Source: Chloroflexota bacterium
GTDB taxonomy: Bacteria > Chloroflexota > Dehalococcoidia > Tepidiformales > Tepidiformaceae
DNA length: 6,709 nucleotides
Direction: 5' to 3'
Assembly: GCA_021823905.1 (NCBI GenBank)
Contig: JAKALX010000204.1
Span: 1 to 6,709 of the forward strand
In this document: positions 1-5,735 of the stretch, one piece after another
Layout: the number at the start of each line of letters is the position of its first letter
Numbering within the stretch: the first letter of the stretch is position 1
Made by a program: the position numbers and the translations under genes
Notes under the pieces: model-generated
Database searches by the model: none
The model's input: only the letters and a program-made list of their open reading frames with translations
What the model was told of the DNA's origin: nothing

Positions 1-137
1 CGGCGTCGCTCGCCAAGGCGATCGCCGAGCTCGAGAAGCAGATGAAGGCGGCGGCGAAGCGGCTGGAGTTCGAAGAGGCGGGGCAGCTCCGCGACCGCAT
101 CAAGGAGTTGCGCGCGCAGCAGATCTACAAGACGTGA
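1..137 (+). CDS. uvrB: UvrB, C-terminal end (UVR domain), partial
   Basis: This is the last 44 codons of an open frame that enters from outside the window and stops at TGA 135-137. The translation ends in a helical, charged segment with the core LEFEEAGQLRDRIKELR, the signature of the UVR domain at the C-terminus of UvrB; E. coli UvrB has LEFEEAAQIRDQLHQLR at the same place. UvrB is the damage-verifying helicase-like subunit of the UvrABC nucleotide excision repair complex, and its UVR domain contacts UvrC. UvrC also carries a UVR motif, but internally, whereas here the protein stops about 10 residues after the motif, as UvrB does. A second uvrB segment at the right edge of the window strengthens the assignment. 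Whether the rest of the gene is intact upstream cannot be seen. Confidence 0.9.
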   Translation, partial: ASLAKAIAELEKQMKAAAKRLEFEEAGQLRDRIKELRAQQIYKT

Positions 138-316
138 GATGCGGGCTCCCGGGCATGGGAACCGGCCATCACGGCTACGCGTCCGACGCCCACGCCCCCC
201 CGTTGACGAGCCGCGCAAGCGAGTGACACCATCGCTGCACTAGCCCAGCGCCGCGACGGTCCGTGACGGCCTGCCGCGAGGAAACCGGTTAGAATGACAG
301 GAGGAGTTGGCAAATT
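138..316. other. Intergenic region between uvrB and the restriction operon
   Basis: This 179-base gap follows the uvrB stop. I see no convincing gene, tRNA or T-tailed terminator in it. A TTGACG hexamer lies at 203-208 without a good -10 partner at normal spacing. The only clear functional signal is the ribosome binding site at its right end. The left boundary of the island probably lies here or within the upstream uvrB sequence. Confidence 0.5.
299..306 (+). promoter_or_regulatory. Strong ribosome binding site for the GHKL ATPase gene
   Basis: AGGAGGAG ends 10 bases before the ATG at 317. This near-perfect Shine-Dalgarno sequence fixes the start of the 690-residue protein. Confidence 0.8.
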
Positions 317-2389
317 ATGGACGAGGATCAACCTATTGATCCGCGGCATCCCTCCGGAGCAGAGGCGAGCGCCCCCGGTAACAGCGAGCCCGACGAACCG
401 ACCGTCAGGTTCACGATGCGGTTCGAGCCCATGACCATCGAGCATCTCGGACTCAAACTCTACAGTCAGTTTCCGCCCGTCATTAGCGAGCTCGTGTCGA
501 ACGCGTACGACGCGGAGGCTACGAAGGTTGAGATCTCCGTTCCCACCGACGCCATCACCGAGGAGTCAGAGGTTGTCGTCCGCGACTACGGCGTCGGGAT
601 GGACGCGCATGAGATACAGGACGAGTACCTCCCGATAGGTCGTAACCGGCGTGGCCCCGAATCCCAAGAAACGAAGTCCAAGAACGCCAAGCGGACGGTC
701 ACGGGCCGTAAGGGACTGGGCAAGCTGTCGGCGTTTGGCGTAGCGCTACAGTCCGAGGTGCGGTGCATTCGAGCTGGGAGGGAGATCACCTTTTGCCTCG
801 ACTACGAGGAGATCCGCAATTGGTCGCGGATGCACGGAAACTCCGAGTACGAGCCGGAGATCGTGACCGAGAGGACGGGCCCAACTGACGAACCGGATGG
901 AGTCGAAATCACACTGAAGAAACTGCGACGCAAGACTCCGGTGGACGCCGCATCGTTGCGCACCAGTCTCGCCCGCCGGCTCTCGGTCATCGGAGGCCAG
1001 ACCTTCTCCGTCTTTGTGAACGGCGCAGAGGTGGCGGCCAGCGACAGGGTGTCCCAGGCAGATTGCCGCGTTGGCTGGTCATGGAATGTCGAAGAGGTCC
1101 CCCATGGCCCGGTAGTCGACGGAAGCGATGTAGTCCGCGGTTGGTTCGGGTTCCTGGAGAAGGCCCGCCAGGTCGGTCGTGGCGTTGACATCTTCGCGAC
1201 GGGAAAGGCGGTTGAACTCAGCAGCTACTTCAACCTGTCGAGCACACACGCGCAATACGCCCGCGCGTACCTAGTCGGGCAGATCCACGCCGACTTCCTG
1301 GATGCCCCTGGGGAGGACCTGGTGTCCACGGCGCGCAACGGCGTTATCTGGGAGCAACCCCGCGCACAGAAGCTGGAGGCGTGGGGGCAGGCCACGGTGA
1401 AGTGGGCATTCGAGAGGTGGGTGGAGAAGCAGAGGGAGAGCAAGACCAAGAGGATCTTCGACGAGGGCAACTTCGGTCAGTGGCTCGAAGGACGGACGGC
1501 GCGCGAGCGACGCACGGCACAGCGCCTCGTCGAGACGCTGGCGGACGACCCCAAGATCGACGACAGCTCGATCCCCCGGTTGATCGAGATCGTCAAGAGC
1601 AGCATCGAGCACCGCGCATTTGAGGAGGTCGTGGGCGCCCTTTCCGCCGAGACCAGCACGGTCGAAACCCTGCTCCAACTCTTCGACGAATGGCGGATCA
1701 TCGAAGCGCGAGAGTGGCTGGCACTGATGGACGGTCGCCTCCACGCAATCGAGAAACTGCACGGCTTCATCGACGAAGGCGCGCTCGAAGTCCAACAGAT
1801 GCAGCCGCTACTTGCCAAGAACCTCTGGATACTCGACAGGTCTTGGACCGAGGCGGACGAGCAGCCGACGTACTCGAACCTCCTCCGGAAACACTGCAAG
1901 GAACCGAAGGATATTGCCGCGGAGGACCGCCGGCTGGACATATTTGCGGTCCGCGCGGGAGGCGCGGCGACGGTCGTGGAGATCAAACGACCCGAGAAGA
2001 CCCTCTCTCGCGACGACCTTGACCAGGTCGAGAAGTACGTGGACTGGGCGCGGGACAATATCGTGGGGACTGGGCCCGACGCTCCCAAGTACGTCAACGG
2101 GCTGCTGGTCGTGGGAAGGCACAACTCAGCCGGGGGCATACCCGCGAAGGTGCGACGGCTTGAGGGGGATGACATCAGGATCCAGACCTACCGCGACCTG
2201 TACGAGGGCCAGAAGCAGCTATACCGAGAGTTCGACCGAAGGCTCAGGGTGGTGGCGCCCGAGTACGTACGGGCTGGGCAAACGGCAACCGTGGAGGTCA
2301 AGCGCGCCCGCGGCAGAGCCACCAGAAAGGGGACAGGAAGGGGCGGCTCCAGGAAGAAACCGGCCAAGCGTCGCGGGAGCCTCCGCTGA
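317..2389 (+). CDS. GHKL ATPase with C-terminal PD-(D/E)xK-like nuclease domain
   Basis: This 690-residue cytosolic protein is the probable ATP-dependent restriction effector of the operon. Residues 1-29 are polar and probably disordered. Residues about 38-240 form a GHKL ATPase domain: N box ELVSNAYDA (58-66, with N62 and D65), G1 box D90-x-G92-x-G94, and G2 box around G130, G133 and G135. Residues about 350-490 are mainly charged helices. Residues about 500-605 resemble a PD-(D/E)xK nuclease of the DUF4263/Shedu kind: D541 in RRLDIFAV, then E555-I-K557 in VVEIKRP, then a Q570-x3-Y574 motif. The last 30 residues are a strongly basic tail that could bind DNA. MutL/MORC-like GHKL ATPases are known in predicted restriction-modification operons beside methyltransferases and Vsr proteins, which fits here. 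The start is set by the ribosome binding site at 299-306. The stop TGA (2387-2389) overlaps the methyltransferase ATG by one base. The ATPase call is firm; nuclease activity is inferred from motifs alone. Confidence 0.85.
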   Translation: MDEDQPIDPRHPSGAEASAPGNSEPDEPTVRFTMRFEPMTIEHLGLKLYSQFPPVISELVSNAYDAEATKVEISVPTDAITEESEVVVRDYGVGMDAHEIQDEYLPIGRNRRGPESQETKSKNAKRTVTGRKGLGKLSAFGVALQSEVRCIRAGREITFCLDYEEIRNWSRMHGNSEYEPEIVTERTGPTDEPDGVEITLKKLRRKTPVDAASLRTSLARRLSVIGGQTFSVFVNGAEVAASDRVSQADCRVGWSWNVEEVPHGPVVDGSDVVRGWFGFLEKARQVGRGVDIFATGKAVELSSYFNLSSTHAQYARAYLVGQIHADFLDAPGEDLVSTARNGVIWEQPRAQKLEAWGQATVKWAFERWVEKQRESKTKRIFDEGNFGQWLEGRTARERRTAQRLVETLADDPKIDDSSIPRLIEIVKSSIEHRAFEEVVGALSAETSTVETLLQLFDEWRIIEAREWLALMDGRLHAIEKLHGFIDEGALEVQQMQPLLAKNLWILDRSWTEADEQPTYSNLLRKHCKEPKDIAAEDRRLDIFAVRAGGAATVVEIKRPEKTLSRDDLDQVEKYVDWARDNIVGTGPDAPKYVNGLLVVGRHNSAGGIPAKVRRLEGDDIRIQTYRDLYEGQKQLYREFDRRLRVVAPEYVRAGQTATVEVKRARGRATRKGTGRGGSRKKPAKRRGSLR

Positions 2390-3483
2390 TGTTAAGACAG
2401 CTCGTTGCCGTCGACCTGTTCGCGGGTTGCGGCGGACTGACGCTTGGCCTGAAGGACGCGGGGTTTCGGGTGGCCGCCGCCGTGGAGATCGACTCCACGG
2501 CGGTCAAGACGTACCGCTCCAACCACCGGGGCACGCGCCTCCTCGACACCGACATCCGCAAGGTCGACGCCCCTACCCTCCTCACCGCGACACCCGCGGG
2601 TCAGATTGACCTGCTGGTTGGCTGCGCACCCTGCCAGGGTTTCTCCTCGCTCACGCGTAAGTGGAAGCGCGACGATCCGCGGAACAGTCTGATGCTTGAC
2701 ATGGCGCGCCTTGTCGAGACCGCCAAGCCGACGGCGGTCGTGATGGAGAACGTGCCGGGGATCCGCACAGTGGGCGCGGAGCTGCTCCGCGAGTTCGTGA
2801 GGCGCCTGCGACGAGCCGGTTACTACGTCCTGAGCGATGTGGTCCAGATGGCCGACTTCGGCGTGCCACAGTTGCGAAGGCGTTTCGTGCTGACCGCTGG
2901 GCGCGGCTTCGTCATGCCGCTTCCCATACCCACCCACGCGCGGAAGCCCTTGGAGGGAAGCCGTGTGAAGCCGTGGCGCTCGTTGCGCGAGGCCATCGGC
3001 GGGCGACCGGCCCCCACCACGCTCGCGCGTTCCAGGCGCGCTGGCGGCCCTATGAGGCTGAACTGGCACGTCGTGCGGGACCTACACGACGCTGTGAAGG
3101 TGCGCCTCCGGGCGGCGGAGCCCGGGCAGACGTGGCTGAACTCGGACGAGGCCATCCGCCCCACGTGCCACCGCGGCGGCTATGTCGGATTCACCAACGT
3201 GTACCAGCGGATGTCATGGGATCAGCCCAGCGTGACCATCACGGCTGGGTGCACGTCCCCTGCCAAGGGAAGGTTCGGCCATCCAGATCGGAGGCGCTAC
3301 ACCATCTCCGTCCGCGAAGCGGCGACGATCCAGACCTTCCCCGAGGGATATCAGTTCTCTTCCGACCACATGGACGCAGTGTGCGAGATGATTGGGAACG
3401 CGGTGCCACCGCTGTTTGCGAAGTGTCTCGGGGAGACCATCAAGGCACGGCTCCGAGACCACTACCGGGCCATAGGGGTGTGA
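2389..3483 (+). CDS. C5-cytosine DNA methyltransferase
   Basis: This 364-residue enzyme transfers a methyl group from S-adenosylmethionine to carbon 5 of cytosine at a specific DNA site. All main family motifs are present in order: motif I DLFAGCGG (9-16, SAM binding), motif IV APCQGFSS with catalytic C82, motif VI ENV (120-122), motif VIII QLRRR (161-165), and motif X GNAVP (336-340). A motif IX-like stretch, REAATIQTFPEGYQF, lies at 309-323. The target recognition region (about 185-290) is short, as in single-target enzymes; its target cannot be read from sequence. Its length is near the low-normal range for the family and nothing key is missing. The start ATG overlaps the upstream stop (TGATG), and its own stop overlaps the Vsr start (GTGA), so translation of all three genes is probably coupled. 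Its job here is most likely to protect host DNA from the upstream ATPase-nuclease. Confidence 0.95.
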   Translation: MLRQLVAVDLFAGCGGLTLGLKDAGFRVAAAVEIDSTAVKTYRSNHRGTRLLDTDIRKVDAPTLLTATPAGQIDLLVGCAPCQGFSSLTRKWKRDDPRNSLMLDMARLVETAKPTAVVMENVPGIRTVGAELLREFVRRLRRAGYYVLSDVVQMADFGVPQLRRRFVLTAGRGFVMPLPIPTHARKPLEGSRVKPWRSLREAIGGRPAPTTLARSRRAGGPMRLNWHVVRDLHDAVKVRLRAAEPGQTWLNSDEAIRPTCHRGGYVGFTNVYQRMSWDQPSVTITAGCTSPAKGRFGHPDRRRYTISVREAATIQTFPEGYQFSSDHMDAVCEMIGNAVPPLFAKCLGETIKARLRDHYRAIGV

Positions 3484-3899
3484 GCGGCAACTACGCCAGC
3501 GATCCAGCGACATCGCGGAGGATGGCCAGGGTCCGGCGAATCGACACTCCCGCGGAACTGGCAGTTCGGTCAGCCCTCCACAGCGTAGGCGTGCGATTCC
3601 GCGTCAGGAACAGCGACCTGCCCGGCAAGCCCGACCTCGCCAACCGCAAGCGCGGCTGGGTCATCTTCGTGCACGGCTGCTTCTGGCACCGGCATCGGGG
3701 ATGCCCGAGAGCCACAATCCCTGTCCACAATCGACCCCTGTGGGAGCGGAAGTTCGCCCGGAATGTCGCGCGTGACCGTCGCGTGCGACGCGCCCTGAAC
3801 CGCCTTGGATTCCGCTGCTTCACGGTCTGGGAGTGCGACGCGCTCCGGCACACGGACCAGGTGGTGCGCCGGCTTCTTGTGGGCATCGCCGCTATCTAG
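3480..3899 (+). CDS. vsr: Vsr-type very short patch repair endonuclease
   Basis: This 139-residue nuclease should nick DNA at T:G mismatches produced when 5-methylcytosine deaminates, which starts very short patch repair. The hallmarks line up with E. coli Vsr: E26 near the N-terminus, catalytic D52 in LPGKPDL, FVHGCFWH with H65 and H70, zinc-ligand candidates H72, C75 and C119, the NVARDRR stretch, and VWEC near the end. I chose the GTG at 3480 because it overlaps the methyltransferase stop as GTGA and includes the conserved N-terminal segment TSRRMARVRRIDTPAE. The ATG at 3522 would fall inside that segment, and the purine run before it abuts the ATG with no spacer. Length is typical of the family. 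Pairing with a C5 methyltransferase is the classic arrangement and supports 5-methylcytosine as the product of the upstream enzyme. Confidence 0.93.
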   Translation: MSGNYASDPATSRRMARVRRIDTPAELAVRSALHSVGVRFRVRNSDLPGKPDLANRKRGWVIFVHGCFWHRHRGCPRATIPVHNRPLWERKFARNVARDRRVRRALNRLGFRCFTVWECDALRHTDQVVRRLLVGIAAI

Positions 3900-3969
3900 C
3901 GGAGATCGGCCCTCCCGGGCGTTACCACCACATGGGGATCGAGGAGTTCGAGTGCACCGCGATCTCCGC
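3899..3969. repeat. 10-bp inverted repeat behind the Vsr gene
   Basis: GCGGAGATCG at 3899-3908 is matched exactly by its reverse complement CGATCTCCGC at 3960-3969, with a 51-base spacer. The left arm begins on the last base of the Vsr stop codon. The spacer is too long, and there is no T-run, for an ordinary intrinsic terminator. It may be a long-range RNA hairpin, a protein-binding dyad or chance. Confidence 0.4.
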
Positions 3970-4022
3970 CGCTCTGCGCCCCGACTCATCGATATTCACG
4001 CCCTGATCATGCCTGGCCCACC

Positions 4023-5474
4023 TTGAACCGAGCAATTCAGGACCTGAAGGCACGGAGTGACCTTGGGTCACGTCTTGACAGCAGATCCAGGGTTCAGGTA
4101 ATACTTTACGCTAGAGGTTCATGGGAAGTGTCCTTGCATGAGAATGAGTTTCCGGAGGTCGGATCTCTTCGTCAGCAATGGCGGGAGTTTGATCTCTTTC
4201 TGTTGGCTCCCAGTGACTCAGAGCGAATTCTCTACGCGCCACTGCTCAAGGCTGTGTTTCTCCTCGGCAAGGCCACGTGGGAACGTGCGGCACGCGGCCA
4301 TCTCAGCACGAGTTTGGAAAAACGGCTGCTACGTCGCGTGCCGCAGGCGGTCCAACCGAGAACCGGGCCGCCCCGGGGTTTTCATCTTGGCCTGGGATTG
4401 ACCCTCGACTGCACGCTCGGTTGCGTCTATTGCCACGCTGACGCAGGGCGGCCAACGAACGCGGATCCTCGCGTAATGGAAGCTGCCGTGAGATACGCTT
4501 TCGCGGAGGCGAAGAAGACATCCTCGAAGATCTTGTCTGTGTCCTTTGCGGTTGGAGGCGAAGCGACGCTGGCGTGGGGGATGTTCGTTCACATCGTGTC
4601 TTTGATCCGTGCGGCCGAGCGGCATGGCGCTCCCGCTGTTCGGAGGGTGTTCCTCTCGCTGACAACCAACGGGTACTATGGGAACGCGAAACGGAGGTTC
4701 ATCTCCGAGAATTTCGACACAGTCACACTCTCAGTAGATGGCCCGCCAGGGGTTCACGATCTCCATCGGCCCACGAAGGCTGGGGTATCGAGCTACTCAA
4801 GAGTCGCTGACACGGTTCGCTTCTTCCTCAAGATGAGACGCCCTCGAATCGGCCTGCGCGCGACAGTTTCGTCGGCATCCGTGAGGCAGATGCCGGCCAT
4901 CGTGCAGGACTTTGCTGCCGCGTTCGGGTCCGGGATAACGGTTGCGTTTGAGCCGCTCGTCGCGATTGGGCGCGCGCGGAGACAGGATCTTATCCGCTCT
5001 CCGACTTTGTTGGAGTTCTTCACGGGATTCACCGCGGCCGAAGACCTAGGCCGGCAATTGGGCGTCCGCGTAACGACCTCGGCCGGGAACGTCAACCGTC
5101 TAGTAACGCGCTACTGCGGTGCGATGTCGTTACCATCGTTTGCCGTCTGCGTCGATGGCCGCGTCACAGCGTGTCATCGGGATCAAGCGGGTTGCGACTA
5201 CACCTACGGCAGGATCGACAAGCAGACATTGGCAGTCCAGCTCGACGAGCCCGCGATGGCCAGGAATCGGGACATCGCCAGGATGCCCTCTAGTTGCGAG
5301 GGCTGTTTTGCGCGTTGGCACTGCGCAGGGGACTGCCCTGACCTGCGGCGGGTGGGCTTCTCAAGGTGTGAGCTCAACAAGGCCCTTGTCATCCGACAGC
5401 TGCGCCGTATACTGATCTCTGGGAGACCGGCCAAGGAGGGAGCCGAAGATGGAAGAGTTTCAGGCTACGGATAG
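4023..5474 (+). CDS. Radical SAM/SPASM peptide-modifying enzyme
   Basis: This is probably a RiPP maturase that uses a [4Fe-4S] cluster and S-adenosylmethionine to make a radical and modify the peptide encoded just downstream. In the 483-residue reading, the radical SAM core begins near 120: cluster motif C130-x3-C134-x2-C137, GGE at 178-180 (SAM-binding glycine-rich motif), TNG at 215-217 and LSVDG at 236-240. The C-terminus is a textbook SPASM domain for auxiliary clusters: C365-x13-G-x4-C384, then C425-x2-C428-x5-C434-x3-C438, then C449. Residues 1-110 match no domain I recognise and might bind the leader peptide. The start is uncertain: TTG 4023 is the first possible start in this frame after the Vsr stop but lacks a ribosome binding site; GTG 4128, with AGAGG 10 bases upstream, would give 448 residues and keep all motifs. 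The 3' end overlaps the peptide gene by 26 bases. Codon third positions in the first part are much less GC-rich than in the upstream operon. The reaction type is not predictable. Confidence 0.9.
   Translation: MNRAIQDLKARSDLGSRLDSRSRVQVILYARGSWEVSLHENEFPEVGSLRQQWREFDLFLLAPSDSERILYAPLLKAVFLLGKATWERAARGHLSTSLEKRLLRRVPQAVQPRTGPPRGFHLGLGLTLDCTLGCVYCHADAGRPTNADPRVMEAAVRYAFAEAKKTSSKILSVSFAVGGEATLAWGMFVHIVSLIRAAERHGAPAVRRVFLSLTTNGYYGNAKRRFISENFDTVTLSVDGPPGVHDLHRPTKAGVSSYSRVADTVRFFLKMRRPRIGLRATVSSASVRQMPAIVQDFAAAFGSGITVAFEPLVAIGRARRQDLIRSPTLLEFFTGFTAAEDLGRQLGVRVTTSAGNVNRLVTRYCGAMSLPSFAVCVDGRVTACHRDQAGCDYTYGRIDKQTLAVQLDEPAMARNRDIARMPSSCEGCFARWHCAGDCPDLRRVGFSRCELNKALVIRQLRRILISGRPAKEGAEDGRVSGYG
4075..4104 (+). 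promoter_or_regulatory. Possible promoter inside the 5' end of the radical SAM reading frame
   Basis: A perfect TTGACA lies at 4075-4080, followed after 18 bases by the AT-rich TAATAC at 4099-4104, which matches the -10 consensus at only three of six positions. If real, transcription would start near 4111 and favour the GTG start at 4128 over the TTG at 4023. The weak -10 keeps confidence low. Confidence 0.25.
5433..5440 (+). promoter_or_regulatory. Strong ribosome binding site for the Cys-rich peptide
   Basis: AAGGAGGG lies 8 bases before ATG 5449, inside the 3' end of the radical SAM gene. It is among the best Shine-Dalgarno matches in the window and is the main evidence that the 49-codon frame is translated, at a high rate. 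Confidence 0.8.
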
Positions 5475-5598
5475 CGACGATGTCGAGGTCATCGCGGAAG
5501 CGGATCTGGAGTTTGCGGAGATGTCGGAGGTTGCCGAAGGCATGTGTTCGTGTGTCTGCATCAATGACGAGCAATGCTGCGGCTGCATCTTACAATAG
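5449..5598 (+). CDS. Cys-rich RiPP precursor-like peptide, 49 residues
   Basis: This small gene runs from ATG 5449 to TAG 5596-5598. It has an ideal ribosome binding site and overlaps the end of the radical SAM gene by 26 bases. Residues 1-31 are strongly acidic, with many Glu and Asp, no Cys and almost no basic residues, as expected of a leader peptide. Residues 32-49, MCSCVCINDEQCCGCILQ, hold six cysteines (C33, C35, C37, C43, C44, C46) in the pattern C-x-C-x-C-x5-C-C-x-C. This leader/core split, with all Cys at the C-terminus next to a SPASM enzyme, is the classic layout of a radical SAM-modified peptide such as a sactipeptide or ranthipeptide. The pattern matches no named class I know; it does not look like SCIFF, mycofactocin or PQQ precursors. 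A Gly-Met step at 31-32 is a possible cleavage point but is only a guess. An unmodified metal-binding peptide is the main alternative. Confidence 0.8.
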   Translation: MEEFQATDSDDVEVIAEADLEFAEMSEVAEGMCSCVCINDEQCCGCILQ

Positions 5599-5628
5599 GT
5601 TGACCCAGATCCTGGACTTCTCGTGCCG

Positions 5629-5659
5629 CCGGCCGCCAGCCGGAGTGTGGCGTGCCACA
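5629..5659 (+). other. Two small GC-rich hairpins after the peptide gene
   Basis: CCGGC (5629-5633) pairs with GCCGG (5639-5643) across a 5-base loop. TGTGGC (5646-5651) pairs with GCCACA (5654-5659) around only two bases, so it behaves more as a DNA dyad than an RNA hairpin. Neither is followed by a T-run, so they are not called as terminators. They could reduce expression of the membrane protein relative to the peptide or protect its mRNA, but may be chance in GC-rich DNA. Confidence 0.25.
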
Positions 5660-5722
5660 AGCTGGAGGCTCGCTCTGGGACTCCGGTCGTCGCGCATCCA
5701 AATAGGCGCCCCAGAACAGGTT

Positions 5723-5728
5723 GAGGAG
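5723..5728 (+). promoter_or_regulatory. Ribosome binding site deciding the membrane protein start
   Basis: GAGGAG ends 7 bases before ATG 5736. It overlaps an in-frame TTG at 5721, so the ATG is the better start and the upstream TTG reading adds five spurious residues. Confidence 0.7.
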
Positions 5729-5735
5729 ACCGCGC

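Noticed and set aside
144..163. Possible uvrB terminator hairpin (GGCTCCC with GGGAACC)
   Set aside because: The 7-bp stem has a mismatch and no T-run follows, so it does not meet the pattern of an intrinsic terminator.
290..295. TAGAAT as a -10 box for the restriction operon
   Set aside because: No -35 lies at a suitable distance, and the predicted transcript would start within the ribosome binding site at 299-306.
1477..2175. Long minus-strand ORF opposite the ATPase-nuclease
   Set aside because: It is Ser/Arg-rich with no recognisable motif and lies antisense to a gene with clear domains; a codon-bias artefact.
2973..3479. Long open frame upstream of the Vsr start in the same frame
   Set aside because: It is fully inside the methyltransferase gene and its translation is low-complexity Arg/His/Gly-rich, typical of an out-of-frame shadow in GC-rich DNA.
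3522..3899. Vsr starting at ATG 3522
   Set aside because: This would cut off conserved N-terminal Vsr residues, and the GGAGG touches the ATG with no spacer; GTG 3480 overlaps the methyltransferase stop neatly.
3932..4006. 24-codon ORF starting ATG 3932 with one Cys
   Set aside because: It has no ribosome binding site, overlaps the inverted repeat, and has no leader/core character that would make it a second precursor peptide.
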